In this document: positions 33,459-44,990 of the stretch, piece by piece
Position numbering within the stretch: the first letter of the stretch is position 1
How the letters are laid out: each line of letters begins with the position of its first letter
DNA from: Zanthoxylum bungeanum
Lineage: Eukaryota; Streptophyta; Magnoliopsida; Sapindales; Rutaceae
Reading direction: 5' to 3'
Length of the DNA stretch: 64,000 bases
Assembly: GCA_019454045.1 (NCBI GenBank)
Contig: SKCR01017747.1
Span: forward strand, 1-64,000
The notes under the pieces: generated by a model
Databases searched by the model: none
The model's input: the letters and a program-made list of their open reading frames with translations, nothing else
What the model was told of the DNA's origin: nothing
Position numbers and translations under genes: made by a program

Positions 33459-35486
33459 TGTTGGAGATTATCTAGGTCCCAAGGATCATAAATCAAGCAT
33501 GAACATCTGTGAATACAATCGAGAAGTCGCAGAATACTTACATCGAGCGGTTGAGCGACCCTTGAGGCAACAAAAACGTTCACTGCCCTCCATGGACTGC
33601 TCACGGCAGTGGGCTGTAGGTGCTCACTGGTTTGGCCTCCATTTTGGTCTTTCGTCAAGCTCCAAGCTTCGCCGAATGGTTCCCGGCTCACGGGTGGACT
33701 TCCCTATCACCTTCGCATGTCTCTCGGAGTGCTAGCTCTCTATAAATTTGCCACAAATCTCATCACACTTGGTTCCCCATTCATGTTTTTTTCAGATGAA
33801 ACCAGTGAACATTTGGCCCTCCATGGGCGTGAGGAGAAAGGAGAAAAGAGAGAAGAGAGAGTTGAAAAGTGTAAAGTGTATTTGATTTCTAAAATCAAAA
33901 AACAACATATAACAAACATATAAAATTAATATATGTCACTCAAGCCTTTATAAAAGCTTTTCAACAACTCACATCAAGTCATATCTATCCATCAAGTTGT
34001 CAAGTCACATCACTCAAAGTGACAAGTGATTTGACGCTTGATGCAACTAGCGATTTGACGCTTGATTTGAATTGTGTGCCGCACTCGAATTCGAAATGCG
34101 AATGCGCTCGCAAATAATCTCGGGCTCGGGTTCGCTAATTCCAAATTAACGAATTTTCCAATGCGTCGTAATTAAACGATTACGCCTAGCGAAATCACTA
34201 TTCACGTCGCTAACGAATTAATTCTAATTTAATTCGTTCGCCCGAATTAAAATCTAATTTTAATTCCGCGTCGAAATCCAATTTCGTTTAATATATCAAA
34301 TATATTAATTTCTCGATTAATTCCAAATTAATCGTTCTATTTCTTCAAATGATATTTTATCCCAGATAAAATATCTCCACAATTAATCCCAAATTAATTT
34401 TCTCTCTCATCTTATTAATCCCAGATTAATTAAAAGTGCGAGTCATACGTCATCGGTGAATCTTTGGGAAGCGACCCATGAGATCCCCGGATATGTTGGC
34501 AGTAAATTCGGTCGTCAGACTATCCGAACACTTAAGTACCTCGTACTACATTTATACCGAATTACAAGATAAGGTTGGCTTCTAGCAAAGCGCCATGCCT
34601 CCCCAATTCTCCGGAAATATCCTTACAGGAATAAAAGATCTGTGTCAAGCGTAGTATACTGAGTATCGCGTATTTCTGTCCAGTATCAGATGATCACATG
34701 CAAGGCCTGGGGCTGGTACAGTGTCTGCCCCGTACGAAGCATATATCGGATTACGAGCAACTAGTCTCTTTAATATCGGATAATCATGACCAAGTCATAT
34801 TATCCCGACGGTTGCAACCTTATATAGAGAACCAGTTCTGTATCTCTGCGCGATCATCATCTCCATAGACTGGAGTGACACTTCTGTCTCGACATCACAC
34901 CCAACACACTACGATTCTCAATATACCCAGCATTGGCGTACACAGAACCTGTTAAAGCCCTGGACGACCTCAACCAAAGTATATTGATTGTCGCAAGTAT
35001 TAGCGGTGCAAGTCTCAGGTTAAGACCAAATACACCTACCCTGATTTCGGATTTCCATAGACACATAGTCATACTACCAATGGAATTCTGATGGGTCTTA
35101 TCCAGAGTGAAGCTGTTTCCCGTACCATCGGTGAAACACAACCTCCTATTACACTTGCATGAGTATCCTATACCCAAATATATGAGAACTATGTCGTTGT
35201 GCCCTCACAACGCACAAGTGTAATACTAGTATTTTACGCATTCATCGATGTCCAATCTCGATAATGCTCTGACTATGGATATTTAATGATTTATCCTTCG
35301 TGGATTGATACTTTCTCATATCATTCTCAATCCAGGAACAAATCATAGGGACCTCCTATCATTTATATATCTTGGTGATCTAATCACAAATGATAAGAGT
35401 GCAATCTCCTTTGTCATATAGTTAATTTGTACAACAACACCGTGATCTGTACAAATAGTGACGCTATGGGTCATAATTATCCAACA
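33459..35486 (-). repeat. 3' LTR of A2
   Basis: 2028 bp, matching 41214-43242 (2029 bp). From about 34080 on it also matches the A1 LTR. Open frames of 60-106 codons here occur in both LTRs and are not genes. Confidence 0.94.
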
Positions 35487-35499
35487 ATCTCCCACTTGG

Positions 35500-38400
35500 C
35501 CAATAGCCAGTCACTCGAGTGCTTGACACCCGAACTATGTACAGTTGGCTCAAACTACAGAGAAATGCTTTCGTCAGTGGATTTTCATGATTATCATCTG
35601 ATGCGATTTATTTGATCATCACATTGCCACGATGTATGATCCGAACGAATCAGATGAATATCGAAGTATATATCTGGATCGTTGATGAGACCCTTATTTC
35701 TTTAGCCTGTGCTCAAGCCTAGCTCAGCTGCTAACAGAATTATATCTAATCTAATTAGATTTATTATCAACCCAGAAGGCTTCCATTGCTGCCTCAGCTG
35801 CAACAATAACCCGCATTTGTTGTTTATTCGGTAACAGTATCTTGCTTGGAAGATTTCCAGCTCACTGTACCGTTATTCAAACTGTATAGTACTGTTTGTG
35901 ACTTTTAGTCATCTTTATCGGTTTAGGAAACTTGCTACAGTGATCCCAGTCACTTCAAGTTCTCATTCTCCACAAATTAAGACAGCATCATTAGTTCTCT
36001 AAGATACTAACAGATGTTCTTAACATCAATCTAGTGACTATCACTTGGATTGGCCTGATTGTGAATCCATATGCTCAAAGCGTATGAGACACCAAGTCGC
36101 GTACATTTTTCAATGTACGAGTTCTCGTAGAGTTTTCTCGAAAGCCACGCTTTCACCGATTGTTTTATGGGAATATCATTTCCAAGAAATGACGTATTAT
36201 CATTATTTATATATAGGACCGCCACTGTCAGTGCGCTCCCACTAACCCTCTTATATACACAAGAATCATTTTGTTTTGAATTAAATCATAAACTATTATG
36301 ATTACATCAAAACGATAATTCCAAGAACCTATCCTTGCTACAATCCAAACATGGATCGAATAACCTGCAAACCTTGTTTGCTAGTTATGTGACGACAAAA
36401 CCGACAGGATTTTGTAAACATCCTCCAAAAGATTTCCTTTTCAGGAAATCAATTTTCCCGTAAAGCCGTCATATTTTATAAATGAAACACGCAGCTTTAG
36501 CAAGCATTATCCAAATGGATTTACTGTGGCAACAGTTAAAAGGTTGAATCGTAATCAGCACAATGTTGATAACGATACCTTTCCGCTAAAAGCCTAGCTT
36601 TATACGTTGGTATGTTGCCATCCATGTATGTCTTCCTTGAAGACTTATACAGTACCAATAGACACAATGTCTTGCGGTACATCAACTAGTATCCAAAATT
36701 TGTTGATATACATGGAATCCAATTCGGATTCATGACACTTTGTCATAATTAGGGAGTCGATACCTTGTATCACTTCCTTGTACGTAGTCAGTTGGTATTC
36801 CTCAATAAGATAGACATCTTTATGAGGTGAGATCAGAAACCCATACCCCAGGTTGTTTTCTGACTCTCCGACATACGTGGTTATTGTGTATACCAAGATT
36901 ACTGGTATAGTTTCATCTTTGATGAACTATTTGTGTTCCATTAAGGATTTGGTGCCTGTAATAGTATTATTTCGATTTTCATCGAGTTTTACTATCCTCT
37001 CAATTACCACTGCATATAGGTATTCCTCTTAGGAAATCCGCATGGTGAGCAACAATCTAATTGTTCTCTTGTGAGACGTATAAGTACAATTCTTATGGTT
37101 TCCCTATGAAAACCTACAATTGACACTAATCCAATTTGGGTTTTAGTTTGGTATCATCCAAACATATGCCTAGCATACCCAAATTATCAGGAATGAGAAA
37201 CCCGGTTTCTTTCCTATTCATATCTAATATGATATCTTTCAAACAGATTATTATGGAACCTTATTCAAAATAAGTTCTTGCACTGTTAATGTGTATCCGT
37301 TGAAGGAAATGGTAGCTCAGAGCGACTCATGATTAACCTTATCATGTCCAACAAAATTCGGTTACTCAGTTCGGACACACCGTCAAACTGACGTGTTCCG
37401 AGATGAGTCCACTTTGAAAGAATACTATACTCTTTCAAGTATACTAGAAACTTATTGCTTAAGTATTTTCCATTACGGTCTTACCGTGATGGTTTAATAC
37501 TTTAGCCGATCTGTTTGTCTATTTCGTGTCGAAACTGTAAAAGTTTCCGATTTATGTTTCAAAAGAAACACATAACCGTAACGCGATGCCACATCCGTAT
37601 AGGTCACGAAATATTCATATCCACCTCTAGCCTAGCTATACATGGGCCCACTTGCTTCATTATGAACTAGGGCTAACAGATCTGTGGCATTTGCACTTTT
37701 ATCAAGTAAATAGTGTTTTAGGCACTTTGCCCAATAAACTAGATTAGTAGACTTTATTTAATTGGAATCAAATTGGTCCTAGTACCCACTCTTCAAAAGT
37801 GTGGATATACGAGTCTTGTTTATTGTGTCCCATACAACAATGCCACATCAGTTTCTTCTGATCAAATCAGTTTGAGCTATTTGTTTGTCATTATACGTTT
37901 GAGATTTATTTATATTCAAAATATAAATTCTGTTATTCACATCTAATGTGTTTATCTCAATATCATCTTTATATAATAAAACACTTTAGTGTTCTAGAAT
38001 GTAAAGGTAAACCACAGTGGGTTAAACACTGATATAGAGATAATATTTCTAGTCAAACTAGTTACATTATAACAGTTTCCTAATCCTGCTCATAGCTGAT
38101 TCTGAATATCAGTATATATTTATGTACCACACTTAGTAATTTAAAATCCAATTTCAATACTAATAGTGAACATAATTATGACAAACATTTTGAAGTCGGA
38201 GCCTTGCTCGTCTTCAATTCCTTCTTTTCTGCTTTGTCCAAACGGCAGTCACGCTTCCGCGATCCCGTTTGCCACATTTAGGCAGACATTTTAGGATATG
38301 TCATTTATCTTCCCAGAAGATTATAATGATTTTGCCTTTTCCTTTTTCCACATTCCAGAAGCCTTTGGCCTAGCCTCAGGTTTCTAGAATATCGAAGTAA

Positions 38401-38800
38401 GGTGCGCCTTGCGCTACTTGCCTTATTGCAAACTTTGACTTTGTCTTCTTGAGAATAGTCATTAATTCTCCAAGAATTATTAATTGCAATTTAGTAATTA
38501 TAAAATCTAAATATAGATTTATAAGATCCTTCAATTTCTTTATCATACTTTAAGGATCTAATCCTTAGTTTTGATTCAGAAATTAAGGAGTCTACTGCGA
38601 CAAGCTTAATGGATTAAGCATTTAAGTTATCATTGCATAAATCTTCCAAAGATTATGCTCTACTATTTGCTTAACTCCGGGCTTAGGCTTAATATATTAT
38701 TTTATCAAATAAAATAACTTATTATTTTTCCAGGACCATCCTGAAATTTTATTCCCAATTTGAAAATTAGACCATTTAAATACATTTTCCCTAGGATTAT
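35500..38800 (-). pseudogene. Decayed gag-pol of A2
   Basis: Antisense, collinear with A1 14742-18657. The best surviving stretch is 36896-36645 ('YGFLISPHKDVYLIEEYQ', 'EVIQGIDS', 'INKFWILVDVP'), the linker and RT start. Integrase, RT, protease and gag regions can be followed by nucleotide similarity to A1 but no domain is open. Single-base losses and C-to-T changes are spread evenly. Confidence 0.85.
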
Positions 38801-41200
38801 GTTTTAAATGTCAATCTTTCATTTTTATCTTGATTTTAATAGTCCAACTATTTAATCAACGATTTGTGGTACTATATATTATAATGATTATTATAGTCCA
38901 ACTATACAATCAAATATACTTTAAATCAATTAACCTCAATTATATTGATTACTATAGTCCAACTATAAAATCAACTATTAATTGAAATTAATTAATTCAA
39001 ATATATTGATTACTATAATCCAATTATATAATCAACTATAATACAGTCCAACTGTTAATTAAAACAACAATTTAAATATTAGTCCAACTAACATTTAATT
39101 GACGAATGATATTTGAATGAGCGCGTATGGCAAGTAATTAAACGAATATTGCAAATTCAATTCTTGCCTCCCACTATTTTTCGGCGAGCCTCTAACCCTC
39201 TGTCGAGTACTCGGGAAACCGTGTTTCCTAGTGGGCTAGGATCCCGTTAAATATCACACAATCTTGACTTTGGCCAACAAATTGTATGATAATTAACTAG
39301 GTAGATCTCTAAGATCGATTGGATCCAATCCAATTCCTAGATCCGGTAGGGGGACATCCAATTCCGAAACATATATCTTATATATACCAATACATCCAAT
39401 GTATTACCTAACATATTTCCTCTGAATCAACTAAGCCTTGGCTTTGGCACAACAAACTTAGTGATCCCAGTCAAGCGCGACCCATTGACCATGGAAAGCT
39501 TCGTAATCAATGTCGATGGACAAGAAGTGGTCTTGACTTTGGCCAACAAATCACAACTTGGACAAGACACTGACATGTAACAAAGCTCTCGTGATTCAAA
39601 CACATCCTCGACGGACAAAGGCCTTGACTTTGGCCAACAAGCCAATGCCAGTCTCAGATCTTGAGTGAGAATCACTCAATGGAAGGAAAAACGCTTAATA
39701 TTTTGCGAGGGTTTTTCGAGTGCAAATTGGCAACCAATTTATTATCTTTGTTAAGGTCTCATCATCATACACCCTTAAACATGCATTCTAAATACATAAT
39801 AAAGCGCGTATAATAAAATAATAATGATATGCGGATGGATACTTTACACATTGATCCTAGATCAAAACTCTCTCTTTCTCTCTCCCGCTAGCACGTGTAT
39901 TACTTCTACCCGTTACACTACACTTCTAAAGAAACCTCATTTACATTGAGGGGAATATGTGAGAAGAGAATACAAAGAATAATGAGGTGATAAGGCTGGA
40001 CACGCAGGTCAAATTTAATAAATCAAATTTATTACAACAATTTCTAAAATTGTCCCACCCATCTAATATTCATCCGATATACATTATCATGCATCGCAAC
40101 CATGTATTCACAAAAGCATGTTATCAATCAATCTAATCAAATTAATTAATTTGATAATTAGTGATCATCCAATGTTCAACAATGATTTGATTTTGCTCGA
40201 GTCAAACTCGTTTTGCGAATAAGTACTCAAAGTTCGAATTCTTGAATTAAATTAAACTACACAATTAAATCCAATTCAATTTGTATTTAATTCTAATTCA
40301 CTATTTAATTCCAAATTAAATATCACACTTTATTAATGAACTTTTACGACTTAAATTCCAAATTTAATCGCAACGGGTCTCAAAGCCCCATTAACGTCCA
40401 ACGTTAATTTAATTAAAGTCCATGGGCTTTTAATTAATTTCTTAAGGCGTGGACTTTTGGTCAACTCGGGTCAAACCGATAACCAAAGTCCAATCCGGAA
40501 TTACCCCATAAGCCTAGAATCATCAATTAGGCCCATTAGGCCCAATTAAACTTTAAAGGTCCATTAGTCGCATTTGGGCTTTATGGATGCGATTTTGAGC
40601 CCAATTGGATCCAATCCAATTTACCTTAACCCAACTTTGTACAACAAAGCCCAATAAGCCCATTTACAACACAACAAGCCCAATCCAATTTAAGGCCCAT
40701 TTAATCAAACACAAAAATTCCAAATTTAATGTTTAATTAATTAAAGTGTATTAACATAATTAATCACCCAATCAATATTTCCAAAACACCAAATTAGTAC
40801 TAATTAATCATGCCAACAACATTAAAACATGTCCAACACATTTTAACAAAAAATCAAACCCAATCATGCTCATAATGTCTCGGCAACATAGGAGTATTTT
40901 TTGTCCGATTCGGTTTCAATCCAATTAAACCCACAATCGACATTAAATCATATTCCCGAATGATTTCCAACACATCCAATTGTCAAAAATAAAAAATCTC
41001 AAGACATTTTAGGGCATCACATTTTCGGCCAACACCTAAAAATTGGGGAATTTGTTCCAAACACAATTTCAACAAATTGATCCAATCAATCCTTAATTCA
41101 AACACATTTAAGCATACTAATCCATCCAATTTCAGTAATCATGCTCAAAATCAAGTTTGCCCATTTTAAGCCCTAAATAATTTTCAATGCTTTTAACCAT
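38801..41200 (-). other. A2 untranslated leader
   Basis: Holds the same items as the A1 leader: CTTGACTTTGGCCAACAA at 39263-39280, 39532-39549 and 39623-39640, the B-shared motif at 39166-39181, and the (A/G)GCCCA-rich zone at about 40380-40700. Confidence 0.75.
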
Positions 41201-41212
41201 GCTCTGATACCA
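41201..41212 (-). other. Primer binding site of A2
   Basis: The minus strand reads TGGTATCAGAGC one base from the 5' LTR. Confidence 0.92.
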
Positions 41213-41213
41213 T

Positions 41214-43242
41214 TGTTGGAGATTATCTAGGTCCTAAGGATCATAAATCAAGCATGAACATGTGTGAATACAATCGAGAAGTCGCGGAATACTTACATCG
41301 AGCGGTTGAGCGACGCTTGAGGCAACAAAAACGTTCACTGCCCTCCATGGACTGCTCACGACAGTGGGCTGTAGGTGCTCACTGGTTTGGCCTCCATTTT
41401 GGTCCTTCGTCAAGCTCCAAGCTTTGCCGAATGGTACCCGGCTCATGGTGGACTTCCCCACCTATCCCCTTCGCATGTCTTCGGAGTTCTAGCTCTCTAT
41501 AAATTTGCCACAAATCTCATCACACTTACTTCCCCATTCACGGTTTTTTCAGATGAAACCAGTGAACATTGGCCCTCCATGGGCGTGAGGAGAAGAAGAA
41601 AAGAGGAAGAGAGAGTTGAAAAGTGTAAAGTGTATTTGATTTCTAAAATCAAAAAACAACATATACCAAACATATAAAATTAATATATGTCACTCAAGCC
41701 TTTATAAAAGCTTTTCAACACTCACATCAAGTCATATCTATCCATCAAGTTGTCAAGTCACATCACTCAAAGTGACAAGTGATTTGACGCTTGATGCAAC
41801 TAGCGATTTGACACTTGATTTGAATTGTGTGCCGCACTCGAATTCGAAATGCGAATGCGCTCGCAAATAATCTCGGGCTCGGGTTCGCTAATTCCAAATT
41901 AACGAATTTTCCGTTGCGTCGTAATTAAACGATTACGCCTAGCGAAATCACTATTCACGTCGCTAACGAATTAATTCTAAATTAATTCGTTCGCCCGAAT
42001 TAAAATCTAATTTTAATTCCGCGTCGAAATCCAATTTCGTTTAATATATCAAATATATTAATTTCTCGATTAATTCCAAATTAATCGTTCTCTCTCTGTA
42101 AATGATATTTTATCCCAGATAAAATATCTCCGCAATTAATCTCAGATTAATTTTCTCTCTCATCTTATTAATCCCAGATTAATTAAAAGTACGAGTCATA
42201 CGTCATCGGTGAATCTTTGGGAAGCGACCCATGAGATCCCCGGATATGTTGGCAGTAAATTCGGTCGTCGGACTATTCGAACACGTAAGTACCTCGTACT
42301 ACGTTTATACCGAATTTCAAGACAAGGTTGGCTTCTAGCAAAGCGCCATGCCTCCCCAATTCTCCGGAAATATCCTTACAGAAATAAAGGATCTGTATCA
42401 GGCGTAGTATATGTAGTATCGCGTATTTCTGTCCAGTATCGGATGATCACATGCAAGGCCTGGGGCTGGTACAGTGTCTTCCCCGTACGAAGAATATATC
42501 GGATTATGTGCAACTAGTCTCTTTAATATCGGATAATCATGACCAAGTCATATTATCCCGACGGTTGCAACCTTATATAGAGAACCAGTTCTGTATCCCT
42601 GCGCGATCATCATCTCCATATGACTGGAGTGACACTTCCGTCTCGACATCACACCCAACACACTACGATTCTCAATATACCCAGCATTGGCGTACACAGA
42701 ACCTGTTAAAGCCCTAGACGACCTCAACCAAAGTATATTGATTGTCGCATGTATTAGCAGTGCAAGTCTCAGGTTAAGACCAAATACACCTACCCTGATT
42801 TCGGATTTCCATAGACACATAGTCATACTACCAATGGAATTCCGAGGGGTCTTATCTAGAGCGAAGCTGTTTCTCGTACCATCGGTGAAACACAACCTCC
42901 TATTACACTTGCATGAGTATCCTATACCCAAATATATGAGAACTATGCCGTTGTGCCCTCACAACGCGCACAAGTGTAATACTAGTCTTTTACGCATTCA
43001 TCGATGTCCAATCTCGATAATGCTCTGACTTGGGATATTTAATGATTTATCCTTCGTGGATTGATACTGTCTCATAACATTCTCAATCCAGGAATAAATC
43101 ACAGGGACCTCCTATCATTTATATATCTTGGTGATCTAATCACAAATGATAAGAGTGCAATCTCCTTTGTCACATAGTTAATTTGTACAACAACACCGTG
43201 ATCTGTACAAATAGTGACGCTATGGGTCATAATTGTCCAACA
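41214..43242 (-). repeat. 5' LTR of A2
   Basis: 2029 bp, partner of 33459-35486, followed on the right by TSD GTATC. Confidence 0.94.
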
Positions 43243-43330
43243 GTATCAACTTTAATCCATATTATTAAATTACAATTTCCATATTATAAATTAAGTGAGA
43301 TTAATCTACTTTATCATATTAAAGGTTTCA

Positions 43331-43662
43331 CCCTTCCCCCAGCGGAAATTAATTACTAAACATAAAAGAAAAAAAACACTCAAACTATTATTACTACTAA
43401 ACATAAAAAAAAATACATTATAAAACTACTAAATAAAACACACAAGATACAATCCTTAATTCCTATTCAAAAAACTAAGGAAAGTATGAAATTTACAAAT
43501 GAAATGGCTTGGTATTTTTAGGTAAAATTTTACCTCCACCAAATATGGCACAAAACATGGCACCAATTTCAGCTTTGACAAATTTCAATTTTTTTATTAT
43601 TTTATTTTAGTTTTTTTTTTTTGAAAATGACTTTAATAATTACACATAATTCCGGATGTTTT
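43331..43662 (-). other. C2 tail and deletion junction into B-out interior
   Basis: Starts with CCCTTCCCCC, the complement of a polypurine tract (GGGGGAAGGG), then AT-rich sequence that may be the 3' untranslated end of the C2 element. At about 43655-43663 it changes abruptly to B interior (matching B-in from about 25125). The rest of C2, the remaining B LTR and the start of the B interior are missing. Confidence 0.5.
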
Positions 43663-44990
43663 ATTAGTCTAAACCATCGGGAACTGTTGTTCTGTTTTTT
43701 TCTTTAAAATCAAGATGGTTAGTGACTTAGTTATTAAGTCACGATAGGTAATCTAAATAAATATCTGTTTTAGGATATAATTCTCTAGAGAGAATAGTTT
43801 CGTGTGCAGTAAGAATTGACGTGAATTAATTCATGTTTCAAGATTCTTCAATGACATTAAGAAAACCCCATTATGTATTTGTTTATTTGATAATGATGTT
43901 TCCTTGCTTTATTGACCTTTTGAGGTCACGTGTCCGACACTGTTTGCTAATTAATTATTTTCAATTATTGTGAATAATTAAAGACAAATTATAAAGCTAA
44001 AGAAAGGAGATGCGTATAGTTGTGTGTAGAAACTATTGATTCTCACAACATGACAACTATAGTATTGGATACCAGATCTCCGTCTAGTTATTTAAAATAT
44101 TATTTAATGACTGTTTTAATATTTGATATCAGAATTTGCGACTATTGGATAGTTACTTGTTCTTGGTAAATAGTTGTTACATATTTTAATATGACTAGTA
44201 ATGCCATTGACGAAAGGATAAACATTAAGAAAAATATTCGGTTAAGTAAATAACTTAGAACAATGCTTTATGAGATTTTATCACTTTAGCATTAGATGCT
44301 TATTCCATATGGTAAAGGATGGTGTGATATGAGATCACACCACATATCCTTATCCATTTAATGAATATTATATTCGGAATGATTATTATTAAATATCATT
44401 TAACCAATGATTGTCATTGGACCATAAGATTTATTAAACTGATACATTATATTTCTGTAGTTAATGAATTGTAAATTATTTAAGATAGTTTTCTTTACTT
44501 CGTAACTTAGTCAATGAGTTGTCATGACTTTGTTACAGATTTCTGATGAAACGCGTATAGAATATTTTGACTGGTTCAAAATATTCGATCTGAAGTTTTG
44601 AAAACTGTATCTTTAAATTGTTCAAAGATACAGTTTTTGAATTGTTCAAAGATGTTTGATACGATCAAACATATGAATTTAGGGCAATTAGTTATAATAT
44701 TATTCAATGAATATGATTCTTTCTCAATATTATCTTCTAATACGATTCCATTGATAGAATTAGTAAGTGGGAGGAATCGAATCTTATGATTTGATTCATT
44801 TAATATTGAGTGTTACCAAATTAGTTTCAATACTCTTAGGGATATGCTCCAATAACACTAATTCATTCTTTTAATTCAGGTTCCATTAGTGTCTATAGTT
44901 ACATACATGATATGTATAAGTAAAAGATTCGAATCTTGAAAAGTTTGAGATCTGAATCTTTCTTTTATATAATGGTTATGTAATTGAAAG
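43663..44990 (+). other. B-out interior, first piece (non-coding)
   Basis: Matches B-in 25125 to about 26510 over its whole length with moderate divergence and no reading frame. The last five bases, GAAAG, are the left target duplication of D. Confidence 0.85.

Larger units (their letters stand above)
33459..43242 (-). mobile_element. A2: second antisense family A Copia element, decayed
   Basis: 9784 bp, TSD GTATC at 33454-33458 and 43243-43247. LTRs are 33459-35486 and 41214-43242, with TGTTGGAG and GTCCAACA at the + strand edges. Primer site and polypurine tract are as in A1. The interior follows A1 piece by piece but is full of stops and indels. The first 600 bp of its LTR differ from A1, so it is a different subfamily. 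Confidence 0.95.
32489..43330 (-). repeat. C2: Athila-like Gypsy 3' LTR, antisense, interrupted by A2
   Basis: Begins TGATCAGTGG on the + strand, with the C-family landmarks GCGCACGTATCGCTCAAG, 'cccccgcccgacatg' and 'accaataagattgatgtgg' in antisense order. Without A2 it is about 1.05 kb. The right limit at 43330 is inferred from a C-rich stretch that would be the antisense polypurine tract. It contains four 37-41-bp repeats with core AGGCGGT at 33323-33458 and one arm pair of an inverted repeat (33249-33298, 43274-43325). Confidence 0.7.

Noticed and set aside
33446..33923. Overlapping frames repeated at 41234-41677
   Set aside because: They are the start of the A2 LTRs, present twice for that reason. 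No domain.
42209..42517. 102-codon frame
   Set aside because: LTR sequence of A2. The matching region in the A1 LTR has stops.
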